NCBI GenBank assembly: GCA_000827495.1 | Contig: KN817589.1 | Coordinates: 62,001 to 126,000 of the forward strand | Direction of reading: 5' to 3' | Source: Hypholoma sublateritium FD-334 SS-4 | Lineage: Eukaryota > Basidiomycota > Agaricomycetes > Agaricales > Strophariaceae | Length of the DNA: 64,000 nt | Shown: in pieces, positions 49,946 to 61,104 of the stretch | Numbering within the stretch: position 1 is the first letter of the stretch | Layout: each line of letters begins with the position of its first letter | The notes under the pieces: model-generated | What the model was told of the DNA's origin: nothing | Databases searched by the model: none | The model's input: only the letters and a program-made list of their open reading frames with translations | Program-made: the position numbers and the translations under genes

Positions 49946-50483
49946 GCATCCATGGCTGTGTTATTCGCTCCGGCACATGGTGCAGCGGGCTGGCACATGG
50001 CGTGCACAGCAAGCGTCCTTTCGCGGATCCGGGTCGTACTCGTATTGCATTTAAGTCAAAGGCACTGGTCTGTCGCCGTGCACGTCATGTTGGTTGCCGG
50101 TGGTTATATCAAACACTGCTGCATTGACAGTGCCTGGTTCCGTCAATCTTATCGGCTGTGGCACACCACATAAGCGCCCTCAGTACCTCGTTCAGCAGGT
50201 GGGCACCGCGATGGGGCCGTGCTGTACCCCGCAATGCTTACCTCCATCGTGCCAAAGTACATGTCGCATCTGATGGTGTTAGTTGCGTCAAATATCACAG
50301 GCATTGCACAGAAATTGGCTGAGAAACCATGCAATGTGCAATGTCATCACCGAGCTACGTCATGATCAGAAAACAAGAAAGATACTGGCCCACTCATCCA
50401 CATCAGCGTGCACACCGCATCGCAATAAATAACCGACCATTACATTGATCATTTTTACAGGTGCACGGTACATCCCCTCCAGC
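49946..50483. other. Intergenic region
   Basis: Non-repetitive DNA between the tandem repeat and the end of the Swp1-like gene. No gene seen. Confidence 0.5.
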
Positions 50484-51489
50484 TCACTTGCCCCCGAGGC
50501 GCGCGGCGGCGATGCTCGAGAGCGCCGACCGCCCGGCGAAGACGGTGGGCACGAGCAGGACCGCGCTGTATAGCAGCACGTCGCCGAGGCGCAGCGCGAC
50601 CCAGTACCAGAACAGCAGCGCCTCGAACGCGCCGAGCGTGAGCACAAAAGGTAGTATGGAGGGCGAGAGCAGGCGCGCGGGCTTCGGCGCTGTTTGGGAC
50701 CACTGTTATTATTATTATATTAGTATTAGTATTAGCGCGTTCGCACGTGGAACGAGGACGCACCAAGCCGAGGAGGACGACCCACGGCGCGAGGACCAGC
50801 CCTGCGGCCGCGGCGGAGACGAAGGTCGGCGGGAGGCGGTTCGCGGCGCGGAAGGTGTGCGCGATCTCAGGGCGCGGGTGGTACGTCGCCTCAAGCGGGT
50901 GCACGGGCGCGGGCTGCGAGCGCGGGAGGACGAGGTCGAAGAGCGCGACGGCGAGCGGGTCGTGCAGCGCCGAACCGACGAGGAGCGTGACCTGCAGCGG
51001 GTCGCTGTCCGGCGTCGGCGGGAGCGAGAGGGGCGGCTTCGAGGGGTTCTGCGGCGCGTCATGGATAATTAGATATATGCACGCCATGCAGGGGGTGGAG
51101 CGCACGCACCAGCTCGAATTTGGCCTTGCCGCCGGGGGAGACGCGCACGGGCTGGATGCCCTCCTCGTGCGTCTTGGGGTCGAAGAAGCGCAGGAACGTC
51201 TGGTGCGGCTGCACGCCGTTGCCCGCCTCGTCGACGATCTGGAACGTGAGCTTGAGGGTGTCTTTCTGCGCCAGCTCAACGGGCGTCGCAAATTTCTTGG
51301 TCAAGGATAGTCTGCGCAAAGTCGAGGAGGCGATTAGCGCTGCTCAGGAACCCAGTGCCAATGCACGTACGATTCGCCCTGGTACTGCGAGCCGGTGAAG
51401 TCTGTGACGGTGAATTTGGGCGACTGAAGGGTAAGAACGGAGGCCTGTGCTGCTGCAGCCAGCAGTAATACAGGATAGAACGAGAACAT
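50484..51489 (-). CDS. Oligosaccharyltransferase subunit, ribophorin II/Swp1 family
   Basis: Four exons on the minus strand, 51489-51371, 51311-51110, 51048-50764 and 50702-50484, give 274 residues. The protein is a subunit of the ER oligosaccharyltransferase that transfers glycans to Asn residues. A signal peptide (MFSFYPVLLLAAAAQA) is followed by a lumenal beta-rich part with FATPVELAQKDTLKLTF, PHQTFLRFFD and KAKFEL, which are typical of the ribophorin II C-terminal half. Three hydrophobic helices follow: AAAAGLVLAPWVVLLGL, LPFVLTLGAFEALLFWYW and GDVLLYSAVLLVPTVFA. The fungal Swp1 form is short like this one. Introns are 59-61 bases. Divergent from the Rpn3 side, with two tRNA genes in between. 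Confidence 0.88.
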
Positions 51490-51743
51490 GGCGACGAGGG
51501 AGACGAGGAAAAGTAGTGAGCGCAGTCGACCGTGACGTGTTGGACACGATATCCCGTGTGAGCGTATTGCTGCCGGCGGTTGTTTGCCATCCCCAGCCAG
51601 CGCAAACTCCCATTCAGGCCGGACCGGGCTCGCCTGCTCACATCAATTGCGTCTCCGAGGCACAAAACTGAAAAATACTGAACGAAATACCTTCCCTCGA
51701 CGGTCAATGAAGGCGGAAAAGAGTTGGAACATGCAAAAGATCA

Positions 51744-51826
51744 AGTCCCGACGGTGGTTCGAACACCGGACCCTGCGATAGGTTGCATGACTGCAATCGC
51801 ATGCTATACCACTTAGCTATCGAGAC
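51744..51826 (-). tRNA. tRNA-Cys(GCA), copy 1, with 11-base intron
   Basis: On the minus strand the acceptor arms GTCTCGA/TCGGGAC pair (one T-G). The D-stem is GCTA/TAGC. The anticodon stem TGCGA/TCGCA encloses the loop TTGCAG, so the anticodon is GCA. The intron occupies 51780-51790. The T-arm is CGGTG TTCGAAC CACCG. The discriminator base is U, as expected for tRNA-Cys. A TTTT run lies just downstream. Confidence 0.95.
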
Positions 51827-52061
51827 AATGACACCTGGCAGTCAGCTGGCTCTTTGGCCTTTGGCATCCTCGGACTAGTCCCTAGCGTTCCGACAAAACG
51901 CGCTTGGCGAGTACCGGTAACCTCCTACACTTTCAGTCAAATATTCTTCTTACTTAGGCGCAGTAAAACTTTCAAACTTATCAATCGCAACTGCAAGCGG
52001 CAAAGGAAGTTGGAACTTCGTCCGGATTCCGGAAGTGGTTGATCGAAATTAACAAAAACAA

Positions 52062-52148
52062 AGTCCCGACGGTGGTTCGAACACCGGACCCTGCGATGGG
52101 TGTTTGCTTGCACTGCAATCGCATGCTATACCACTTAGCTATCGAGAC
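52062..52148 (-). tRNA. tRNA-Cys(GCA), copy 2, with 15-base intron
   Basis: The mature sequence is identical to copy 1 as far as I can compare, but the intron (52098-52112) differs in sequence and is 15 bases long. A TTTTT terminator lies immediately downstream. The two genes form a tandem pair 235 bases apart. Confidence 0.95.
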
Positions 52149-52254
52149 GATATTGAAGAGTAAATAATTACAAATACGGCCCTCCGGGCCACTGGACGCG
52201 ACGCGTCACCTCCGCTAGATTCGATCGGACACCACCTCTCTCCCACAATCCACC

Positions 52255-53968
52255 ATGCCCGACGTTGAAATGAAACCCTCTGAAGCCAAACCGGCAGAGG
52301 AGAAGAAGGCCACCACAGAAGAGAAACCTGCGCCTCCAGCGCCTATCTCACCAGTCGTTGAGATCAAGAACAACATCGCGCTCATCGACCGGGCGGTGTC
52401 TACGCTTGAGCCCCGCTTCACCCACCGTGTTCTGCGCACATTGACTGCTCTGCGCAAGCGCCTGGACGACACGATTCTGCGGAATGCTGTCGAGACCATC
52501 TATGCCCACGGTGCGATATGTCGCTGTTTTCGATGGCTCTTGCTCAATGTGCATTGCAGATAGCGCGGTGAAAGCCTCCCTCCTGGTCTGGCTCCCAGAG
52601 GCCGCCGTGGCAGATCAGTCGATGGACATTGATTCTTCTGCGAAAACGCCTTCAGAGGTTGTCCCTGAGGCCGAGATGTATCTCCGCCTTCTCATCATTC
52701 ACCATCTCCTCGCGTCTACATCAGAAGAGGTTCAAAGCAAGGCGCTACAGCTCGCCAACGAGACCGTCGAAAAGATGCAGTCCCTGAATCGCCGTAGTAT
52801 GGATGCCATCGCCGCCAAAATATGGTACGCAGTTGACCGCGCGTACGACTTGGCCGCAGAGATTTCCGATGCACGACCGTGAGCTGCCCTTTACGGTTAC
52901 CATACTCTAATAATAATACGGCTATGCAGACTCTTCCTTGCTGCCCAAAGAACAGCGGCGCTCCGAAACGACGACGAGGCCCACGCCGCCCTCATCAACT
53001 GTCTGCTCCGAAGCTACATCGCCTACAACCTGTACGACCAGGCCGACAAGCTCGTCTCAAAGACCACGTTCCCTGCGTCGGCGAGCAACGCCCAGTTTGC
53101 GCGGTACCACTACTACCTCGGCCGCATCAGGGCCGTTCAGCTCAACTACAGCGAGGCGCACACCAACCTGCAGCAGGCCATCCGCCGCGCACCCGCTGCG
53201 AAGACCGCGCCGGGGTTCTACCAGTCGGTGCACAAGTACTTCGTAGTCGTCGAGCTCCTCATGGGCGACATCCCCGCCCGCTCGCTCTTCCGGCACGCGG
53301 TGCTGGAGAAGGCGCTGCACGCGTACTTCGAGACCGTCAAAGGTGTGTGTGTCCGCCCGATACACACGCCCCGCGTCCGCTGACCACACCCCACCCACAG
53401 CCGTGCGCACAGGCTCACTCACGCAGTTCCAGACGACGCTGAAGGCGCACGCGGCGCAGTTCGCGGACGACAGTACGTACACGCTCATCCTGCGCCTGCG
53501 GCAGAACGTGATCAAGACGGGCATCCGGCGGCTGTCGCTCTCGTACGCGCGCATCTCGCTGCGCGACATCTGCGTGAAGCTTAACCTCGACTCGGAGGAA
53601 GACGCGGAGTACATCGTCGGCAAGGCGATCCGCGACGGCGTCATCGAGGGGCGCATCGTGCATGAGAAGGGCTGGATGGAGTGCGGGTCGCAGAAGAGCG
53701 GCTATGGGCCCGAGGTCAGCGAGGTGTTCGGGCGCCGGATCGCGTTTTGCTTGGACCTGCATAATCAGAGTGTGAAGGTATGCGCAGTTTCTTTGATTTG
53801 GCGTGAATACGTTGTTAATGTGATATTTTGCAGGCGATGAGGTACCCGCTGAATGCGCATCGGAAAGAGCTCGCTGCCGCCGAGGGCGCTCGAGAAAGAG
53901 AGAAGGAGCTAGCCAAGGAGATCCAGGAGGGAGACCTAGACGAGGAGGATCTCGGCGGTGACTTCTGA
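52255..53968 (+). CDS. rpn3: 26S proteasome regulatory subunit Rpn3 (PSMD3)
   Basis: Five exons, 52255-52510, 52560-52878, 52930-53342, 53401-53777 and 53834-53968, give 499 residues, the usual length. Rpn3 is a PCI-domain scaffold subunit of the proteasome lid. Visible hallmarks are a Lys/Glu/Pro-rich N-terminus, helical repeats (AAQRTAALRNDDEAHAAL, NCLLRSYIAYNLYDQADKL, YYLGRIRAVQLNYSEAHTNL) and the PCI domain with LRQNVIKTGIRRLSLSYARI, SLRDICVKLNL and DAEYIVGKAIRDGVIEGRI. The end is acidic (DLDEEDLGGDF). The 3'-half has higher GC content than the 5'-half. The start is the first ATG of the frame, 107 bases after the tRNA-Cys copy 2 5' end. Confidence 0.95.
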
Positions 53969-54173
53969 TTCCTTTGGGCCGACTTTTGCTTTCTGTAGTG
54001 TGAATAAATACTTTGTTTTCGCCCAGTAACACCGGGAACCCTGGAGTGCTGACCTAATCGATAATTTGCCTCCGGCGCTGCCCTTGCTTGCACTTCAACT
54101 ACTACAACTCCAGCATTGGGACTTTTCTGCCTCACGTCTCTTTTTTTTTTCTTGAAATATTAATACTCAGACA

Positions 54174-55184
54174 ATGTCGTTCGTCGCGAGGCTTTGGAAT
54201 ACCATCCGGCGTCCGGTACGTGCCACGTTATTCCCCTACTGCCACACGCACGAACTCAAAGCTCATGCAGCCTTCCGTGACCTAGGTCCGCTACGTAGGG
54301 AGAGATCTAGAAGGTGCAGTGCACACCCTCCTCAGAACCAACGGCATCATGGACTCACCCACACACAGGGAACAAATTCTTCGAAGCACGGGCACCGAAT
54401 GGTTCGCATCATCTTCATCTGCGCCTGTGGAGTCGCTGCACACACACGCTGACTACCGGGTTAGATCCGAGCTACACGAAGCGAACAGTGCAGTACTTCG
54501 AGGAGGAGGAGGTCTGGCGGTACATCAGCGGGGGCAAGCGGCTGCCGAGTGCGTCGCATCTCTCCTGCGCCTACTTAGTGGGTCGCTGACGTCGTCTTGT
54601 TCTTGCACAGTCCAATGGTCCGCGTGGCTCACGCACACACGGAAAGAACCCCCGACGATCGAGGTGCGTTCCCTATTCGTGTTCTGCTCCCATGGGCGAA
54701 GGCTCACCGGCCGCAGGAGCTCGAGGCCGACATCCGGCGCCAGCTGCGCCTCTCGGCAAACGTCGCGCGCATCGAGGCCCGCGACGCTGCGGAGGCCGCG
54801 CAGATGCTGCAAATGCGCCAGCAGGACGCGCGGCTCGCGCTGGCGGACGCGTCGGCGCAGGCGCGCGGCGTGCCCGCGCCCGGGCCTGCCCCGGCCGCGT
54901 CCCAAACGGAGGCTGCGGGCACGGAGGCGGAGGCGCCGGCCGCGAGGAACGTGCGTGATGCGGGGGGCGCGGTGGTGCGCCCGCCGAGCTTCTTGACGCC
55001 GTCGAAGCCGCGGAAGGCACGCGCGTCGCCGGCGCCGTTCGCGCTGCCTGCGCTTGAGGAGGCGGCGGCGAGCGAACAACGCGGTCCGGCGGCGCGCCCC
55101 GCGGAGGGTGCGGCGCCGTCGCCGTGGATATCGAAGCCCGACGAAACGGAGAGTTGGACGCCGCGCGCCGTGAGGCGGGGTTGA
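54174..55184 (+). CDS. NDUFAF2-like (B17.2L/mimitin) complex I assembly factor
   Basis: Six exons, 54174-54215, 54286-54313, 54369-54401, 54465-54548, 54611-54663 and 54717-55184, give 235 residues. NDUFAF2 is a mitochondrial factor needed late in complex I assembly, with an NDUFA12-type domain. Matching motifs are MSFVARLWNTIRRP, YVGRDLEGNKFFE, KRTVQY, VWRYISGGKRLP, IQWSAWLTHTRKEPPT and EELEADIRRQ-like ELEADIRRQ, in the expected order. The C-terminal 130 residues are Ala/Pro-rich and low in complexity, an extension usual in fungi; they end in a Trp-containing WISKPDETESWTP. This is the only intact copy: three decayed copies lie at 56.4, 58.2 and 59.4 kb. Confidence 0.87.
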
Positions 55185-55407
55185 ATTGGCGTTGCGGGGA
55201 TAATGCAGCAGCGTGCGAGGGAGAGAAGGGCAGTTGATAATTGGCGTATGTATTTACATTTTTGTCAGTTGATTATATTCGATACGGCTGCTAATTCGAG
55301 AGATGTCCAAGTTCGAACGGGGATTACAGGTAAGATAGCAAAGGTGCAAGGGAAAGGAACGCATATTATGTTGAGGCGGCAGGGAGGATCGGCTTCTCAA
55401 TGTTGCA

Positions 55408-55852
55408 TCAACATTGAGGAGGTGGGCGAGGCGGAGGTGGGCGAATGGGGCCAACGACAGGTCGGACCACTTGTGCACGGGGCATGGCGGGGCTGTGTGG
55501 AGGGAGCGAATCAGCATGAAAGAATTGCTAGACAGCATCGAGAGGACGCACAATACCGGAATGTCCTCATCGTCTTCCTCTTCGTCGCTTTCCTGCTCGT
55601 CGTCATCGTCATCGTCATCGTCATCATCGTCGTCATCGTCGTCGTCTTCGTCTTCTTCCTCTTCCTTGGCGACAGATTTCTTATCCTCTTTCTTATCCTC
55701 TTTGGCCTCCGTGGAGGCGTCTGCCGCCGCCAAAGTCAGCTTCCATATTCCCGCCGCTATTTGGACGGGATCTCACCCGCTGCTGTGAAGGTCGCCGCCG
55801 TGGCCTGTGATGTGTCTGCTATCTTCTCAGCGGTGGTGGTGGTGGCGCTCAT
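55408..55852 (-). CDS. Acidic protein family member A
   Basis: Three exons on the minus strand, 55852-55777, 55720-55552 and 55492-55408, give 109 residues. The N-terminus is MSATTTTAEKIADTSQ. Exon 2 is extremely acidic (EEEEDEDDD..., a run of some 17 Asp encoded by mixed GAC/GAT codons). Exon 3 encodes FPAMPRAQVVRPVVGP and ends PRPPPQC. Introns lie in phase 1 and phase 2, exactly as in members B, C, D and F. A TATA box (55894-55902) is upstream. No named domain is recognised. Acidic runs of this type occur in histone chaperones and nucleolar proteins, but no such fold is visible, so the role is unknown. Convergent with the NDUFAF2-like gene. Confidence 0.7.
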
Positions 55853-55893
55853 GTTGGGTGTTCGGGTCTGAATTTCGCTCAGAGGGCACCAAC

Positions 55894-55902
55894 CTATATA
55901 TA
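55894..55902 (-). promoter_or_regulatory. TATA box of acidic member A
   Basis: TATATATAG on the minus strand, about 45 bases before the start codon. The same arrangement, with a GGCGC(A/C)CC-type box beside it, occurs upstream of members B and C. Confidence 0.55.
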
Positions 55903-56369
55903 CGGCGCACCCGTCCTATCTTGACGCGCGGGGTATAGAACTGGGCGGCAGGGTTAGAATGCGGTGCGCTGTGATTGGGCGGTGCAGGTGCCGATAGACG
56001 CCCAGATCTTGCCGAACTTCCTCCGAGCAATGCCTAGGTGCGCCGGCGCGTGATGGCAACAGCGATACCGCAACGGCGTGCGTACATTCCTTGGGAAGGC
56101 GTTGTGCAGATCCCAGCGGCTCGACTCTGTACCGCCATGATTTATTGCAACTTCATTCATCAAGAACTTGTCAAAAATCCGCACTAGCACAGCTTCTGGG
56201 CAGATAAGAAGTGCTCCGTAATAGGTACACCATTTGAATATTTGTATGAATCGTGATCGCTAACAAGCTATATAAATACACACAGCACAATTCAAGTGAG
56301 AGAAAGAATAATTCATGGAAGGCGTAGAACTCCTGACATAGTATTCGCCTCACACAAATGCCAGAGAGC

Positions 56370-57045
56370 CAGAGAGTACAAGTGAGCTCGTTGTTCCCTC
56401 ACTATTTCAAGCACAAACTCAAAGTTTATTAACTTACCGTGGCCAGGTCGGCCAAGTGGGAGAGATTCTAAAAGTGCACCGCACCTTCCATCGGGCTCAG
56501 CCGCACGACGATCTCGCGCCCGACACACAAGGACCGCATTCTAATATGCACGAGCACCTGATGGTTCGCACAATCTTCATCTGCGTTTGCCCTGAAGTCA
56601 CCAACGCGAGCTGAGGCGGCGGTAAATACAAGAGACACGAGTCCCATGGCTCGCGCTCGCACGAAAAGAGCCCCCGGCGATCAAAGTGCGCATCTCCACT
56701 TGCAATTTGTCACAGAGTTAACATTGCAGAGACTGCAGGCGATCGAGACTGGCACCCCGCGCCATCTGCGCATCAAGGCAAACGTCGCACGCATCAAGGC
56801 GCGTATCGTGGCTGAGGTCGCCCGGCTACGCAGGCGTCAGTAGGACGCGTGGCTCGCCCTGGCAGGCGCGTTGTCAGCTCGGCGCAGCCCTGCCTAGGCC
56901 GCATCCCAACTGGAGGCTGCGGGGGCGGAGGCACCGAAGAAGCTGCGTGATACGGGCGGGGTGGCTATACGGCCGCCAAACAACTTGTCGCCGTGGATAT
57001 CGAAGCTGGACGCCGCTCGCCGTGAGACGGGGCTGAATAGGCTTT
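56370..57045 (+). pseudogene. Decayed NDUFAF2-like copy 2
   Basis: Similar in order to 54,190-55,190: GGTTCGCA(C/T)-ATCTTCATCTGCG matches the intron near 54402-54430, AAACGTCGC(A/G)CGCATC matches exon 6, and the Ala-rich tail and GTGGATATCGAAGC near the end are also present. The start exon is gone, a TAG interrupts the tail (near 56841), and splice sites are lost. After it comes the same AATGGCGTATGTATTTA box as after the intact gene. Confidence 0.85.
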
Positions 57046-57247
57046 GCGCATCATAATTTGGGCAATCTAGGCGGAGAAATACAGGCTGCAGTCAATAATG
57101 GCGTATGTATTTATGTTTTTGTCAGTCGACACTCTTTGATACGGCTGCTGATGCGGGATATGTCCAAGTTCGAACGGGGATCACATATGAGGTACAAAAG
57201 ACCCAGGGGAAAGGAATGTATATTGTGTCAAGGCAAGACCCAACTCA

Positions 57248-57720
57248 TTAGTGGCCTCGACCTCGACCTCGCGACGGCCTCGTACTGTTACCGGCAACAG
57301 GCGGGTGCATTGGGGCACGGGGCATGGCTGGGCTGTGTGGAGGGAGGGCATAAGCATGAAAACGTGCTAAACAGCGACGAGAAAACGTACAATTTGGGCT
57401 TGTTCTCGTCGTCCTCCCCTTCGCCCTCTTCGTCCTCATCCTCTTCGTCGGAGTCGGAGTCGGAGTCGGAGTCGTCTTCATTCTCGCCCTCGCCCTCGTC
57501 GACATCGTCTTCATCCTCTTCCTTGGTGGCAGGTTTCTCCTCTTCTTTAGCCTCTGTATTGGCGTCTACTGCTACGAAATTCAGTTTACAAGCTACTTCC
57601 ACCGCTATTGGACCCGATCTTACCAGCTGCAGTGGAGGCCGCCGCCGCCGTGGTCTGCAACGCAGCATCCGCCATCTTCTCAGGCGCGCTGGGAGCGGGA
57701 CTGGGAGTGGAAGCACTCAT
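57248..57720 (-). CDS. Acidic protein family member B
   Basis: Three exons on the minus strand, 57720-57624, 57568-57391 and 57332-57248, give 119 residues. The N-terminus MSASTPSPAPSAPEK is followed by an acidic exon 2 with (DS)n (DDSDSDSDSDEE) and EGEGE runs. Exon 3 reads FPAMPRAPMHPPVAG and ends in an Arg/Gly tail PSRGRGRGH. Intron phases are 1 and 2, as in member A. The combination of acidic middle and RG-rich tail hints at a nucleic-acid or nucleolar role, which is inference. A TATA box lies at 57763-57770. Confidence 0.68.
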
Positions 57721-57762
57721 AGTGGATGTTTGGGTCTGGATCCCGGTCGGACGGTTCCCAGC

Positions 57763-57770
57763 TATATAAA
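57763..57770 (-). promoter_or_regulatory. TATA box of acidic member B
   Basis: The plus-strand CTATATAAA reads TTTATATAG on the minus strand. It lies about 45 bases before the start codon, at the same spacing as in members A and C. Confidence 0.5.
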
Positions 57771-58204
57771 CAGCGCCCTTGTTTGTCTTGACGCTCGGGG
57801 TATTGAACTCGGCGGGGCGCTGTGATTGGGCGCTGGCGATAGACGCCCAGACTTTGCTGGACTGCCTACGAGCCATACCTAGTGCGCGCCGGCGCGTGTT
57901 GGGGTCAGCATCGTCGCAATGGCGTCAGGGCCCCGAGAAGGTTCAAGGCGCCGTGTGGATCCCAGCGACTTGGTTGTGCACCGCCATGATTTATTGGAAC
58001 AGTCTCGCGTTCATCAAGAAACGGTCAGAACCCATTCTGACAGAAGACAAAGTGCGCTATCAGAACATATGTATGGATCGTGGTCAGCAGCAGCTTCCTA
58101 GGTATATATACACGTCTCGATTTGGTCTCTATATCACAAGGCAGCCAGGCAAATCGGAACAATACATCGAAGGTGTGGCGCACGCTCAGTGTTTCCCTAT
58201 CAAA

Positions 58205-58770
58205 CTCAAAATTGCACACCGCCCACTAGGAACCGCATGATGGTATCACGCACGACTCGGACCCACAGCGAACAAATTTTACCAGGCACGAGCACCGGAT
58301 GGTTCGCACACGCCTGCAGCGTAGCCACCAAAACGAGCTGAGGCAGCAGAATCGAGCTATACGAAGAACACGGTGCAGCGGTTCGACACCGCAAGGGACT
58401 GCCGCGTCTCTGTTCTCTGCAGGTTGCTGATATCGTCTTGTTCTTGAAATTTTCGCCCAATCTATTAGTCACTAAAGTATAGCTTGCATCAAGCTTGCAT
58501 CGACGCGGAAAGAGCCATGTCACATTGGTCGCGGGGGCTGCACCTTGCTAGCAGGTGTCGGCGCAAGTGCACCGCGAGCCCGTCCCCGGGCATGCCCCGG
58601 CCGCGTCCTAAACGGAGGCTGCGAAGGCGGACGTGCCGAGAAACGTGCGCGGGGCGCGACAGACTGCAGTGCACCCATGCAGCTCGTTGCCTCCTCGCCA
58701 CCGTAAACCTCGAAACCCGGTGAGACAGGGAGCAGGGCGCTGCACACTGTAAAGCGAGGATAAATGCGCT
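58205..58770 (+). pseudogene. Decayed NDUFAF2-like copy 3
   Basis: Matches the intact gene in order: the GGAACAAATTCTTCGAAGCA-equivalent (58269 onward, with AACAAATTTTACCAGGCA), the GAGCTATACGAAG(A/C) box, and the Ala-rich tail GCCCGGGCCTGCCCCGGCCGCG-like stretch near 58575-58615. Exons are truncated and frames shifted. Unlike the other modules it is not followed by an acidic-protein gene. Confidence 0.8.
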
Positions 58771-59379
58771 TTTCGCGTATTAATCTAACCGGATGCGAGG
58801 CGAAGTACTACGGTCAATAATGGCGTATGTATTTGCTTTTTTTCCAGTAAATGGTATTCGATACGGCTGCTAATGCGGAGGGGTGTTAAAGTTTAGATGG
58901 GGATCACATCATGATCACATACCATTGAAAAGACGCAAAGGAAAAAATGCATGTTGTGCTGAAGCTTGGTTGAGGCTACACCTAGATGATCGACCCCGTG
59001 GATATAGCCTCAGCGGGGAGCCGGCGATGGGGCGCGCGACACGGCCGCGGGACTGGGCGAGACTTCAAACTATGATGGCTTGATGAAGGCTTATTGAAAA
59101 TAAAATTATTCTTCCTTACACTCATTCCTATCAAACCATTGTTTTATTTGAACTACAACCGTCGCAGCCAGTTACGACGCTGCGCGCAATTTTATGGGTC
59201 CCTGCCTTGTCCGTAGCTTTCTCACAAACCCGAAATGGCCTACTTATGTACACGGCAAATGCCAGCCGAACTGGTGCCGGTGATCGCCGGATCCGACGTT
59301 GCCCCGTACGCGCTCCTTGCAATTGAACTACAACGCTGGCGGGGATTTCCTGGCTGTTCTCTTCCATTACATCCACCAA
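58771..59379. other. Non-coding part of the repeated module
   Basis: Starts with the AATGGCGTATGTATTTG and GATACGGCTGCTAAT boxes found after each NDUFAF2-like copy. The rest has no recognisable gene. Confidence 0.5.
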
Positions 59380-60050
59380 TAACCAATCAACGTCGCTCGT
59401 GACAAGATTTTGGAATGCTATTCGCAATCTTGTACGTGCCTCGCTGTTCCCCTATTTTCTCATGTACGTGCTCAGCCTTCCGTTGCCTAGTAGGGAGGGA
59501 TCCAGAATGTGCAGCTTGTAATGTGGTCTAATGCGCGACAGGCAGGGAACAACTTCTATGAGGCGCAGGTACTGAATTGTTCGCATAAACTTCATCTGCG
59601 TTTGGCCACACACACGAGTGACGAGTGGATGCGGCGCCAGATTTGAGCTATACGAAGCACACTGTGTGGTCCTTCGACACAGAGGAGGCCTGTCGGTACA
59701 CCAACGGGAGCAAGCGGCTACCAAGTGCGTTGTGTTCTTGCTCTGTTCTCTGCTCCCGAATCGCCGGCATTATCTTGTCCTTGCCCTGTCCTGTTATTGC
59801 GCCGTCCAATGGTCCGCGTGGCACACACACACCTGCAAAGTGCCTCGACGATCACGGTGCGCACCCTGGTCATATTATACTCGCAAGGCGAACGTTGAAC
59901 GTTGATCGTCGACCGCCTATAGGAGCTCGACGCTGACATCCGGCGCCGGCTGCGCGTCTCAGCCACATGCGCCAGCAGGACGGTCTGCTCGCCCTGGCGG
60001 ACGCGTCGACACAGGCGCGTCGCGAACCCCCGCGTGCGAGGCGGAGCACT
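59380..60050 (+). pseudogene. Decayed NDUFAF2-like copy 4
   Basis: From GTCGCTCGTGACAAGATTTTGGAATGCTATTCG (59391 on) it follows exon 1 of the intact gene, then the first intron, GAGCTATACGAAGCACACTG (exon 4), GGTCCGCGTGGCACACACAC (exon 5) and GAGCTCGACGCTGACATCCGGCGC (exon 6). The start ATG is replaced and several frames are broken; the C-terminal part is shortened. Confidence 0.85.
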
Positions 60051-60204
60051 GTAGACAATAATAGTATGTTTTTGTTTTTGTCGGTCGACACTCTTCGGTA
60101 CGGCTGATAATTTGGTGAGATTACCAGGTTCGGAAGGAGATCGCATATAAAATACAAAAGTCGTAAGGGAAATGGATGCGTATTGTGTTGAGGCGATACC
60201 CAGC

Positions 60205-60605
60205 TCAACGGGGCCTGGTAGGGCCGACGACGGGTCGCTTGACAGGTGCACGAGGCATGGCGAGGCTGCGCGTAGGGCGTCAGCATAAAGGATGTGCGGG
60301 ACAGCGACGAGAAAGCGCACAATTTGGGCATGTCGTCTTCTTCGTCTTCCTCATCTTCGTCTTCGTCGTCCTCGTCATCATCGTCGCCCTCTTCCTCCTC
60401 CTCTTCCTTGACGGCAGGCTTCTTATCCCCCTTTTCCTCCGTGGAGGTGTCCGCTGCCACGAAATCAGTGTCCACACTATTCCCGCAGCTAATCGGAGCG
60501 CATCTCACCGGCTTCCGTAGAGGCCACCGCTGTGGTGGTCTGCGACGCAGCGTCGGCCGTCCTCTCAGGAGCACTTTCTGTGGTACTGGCTGTGGTGGCG
60601 CTCAT
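60205..60605 (-). CDS. Acidic protein family member C
   Basis: Three exons on the minus strand, 60605-60509, 60453-60321 and 60265-60205, give 96 residues. The N-terminus MSATTASTTESAPERTADA resembles A and B. Exon 2 is EEEEEEGDDDDEDDEDEDEE-like. Exon 3 reads KFLAMPRAPVKRPVVGPTRPR and is shorter than in A and B. Intron phases are 1 and 2. A TATA box (TATATATA, near 60649-60656) lies about 45 bases upstream. Together with A and B it forms a clear tandem gene family interleaved with decayed NDUFAF2-like copies. Confidence 0.68.
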
Positions 60606-60648
60606 GGTGGTCGTTGGGGTCTGGATCTTGGTCGAAAGGTGCCAAGCT

Positions 60649-60656
60649 ATATATAT
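60649..60656 (-). promoter_or_regulatory. TATA box of acidic member C
   Basis: TATATATA about 45 bases before the start codon at 60605, beside the GGCGCACCC box shared with member A. Confidence 0.5.
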
Positions 60657-61104
60657 GGCGCACCCATCTTATCTTGATGTGTAGGGCACGGAGCTCCAAT
60701 TCGGTGCACTGTGATTGGGCGACGGCGCTAGATACCCCTCCCGGACCGCTCCCCGCGCGGCGATCCCCAGTGCACGCCAGCATCGTCGCAACCGCGCCAA
60801 TGTCCTAGGAAGGCGTTGTGCAGATCCCAGTGGCTCGGCTGTGCACCGCCATGATTTATTGGAATGTTCTCGCGTTCATCAAGAACTCATCGAGAACCCG
60901 CCCTGATACGACAAATAAGAAGTGCTCTATAATAAGTACGCTATCTGAACATATGATTCGGTGACTGGTCAACTAACTGCCCGGATATAAATACACTCTA
61001 GAAATCACAATGCAGCCAGTGCAGTTGGAACAATGCAGAAGACATCGCCTCACATGACACCCAGGGAGAGTGCAAAGGCCCGGGAGGCTACGCGTGCCCA
61101 AGGT
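60657..61104. other. Upstream part of the repeated module
   Basis: Shares the CATGATTTATTGGAA and GCGTTCATCAAGAAC boxes with 57,985-58,020 and a weaker match at 56,138-56,168, which places the left end of each repeated module here. No gene is seen. Confidence 0.5.
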
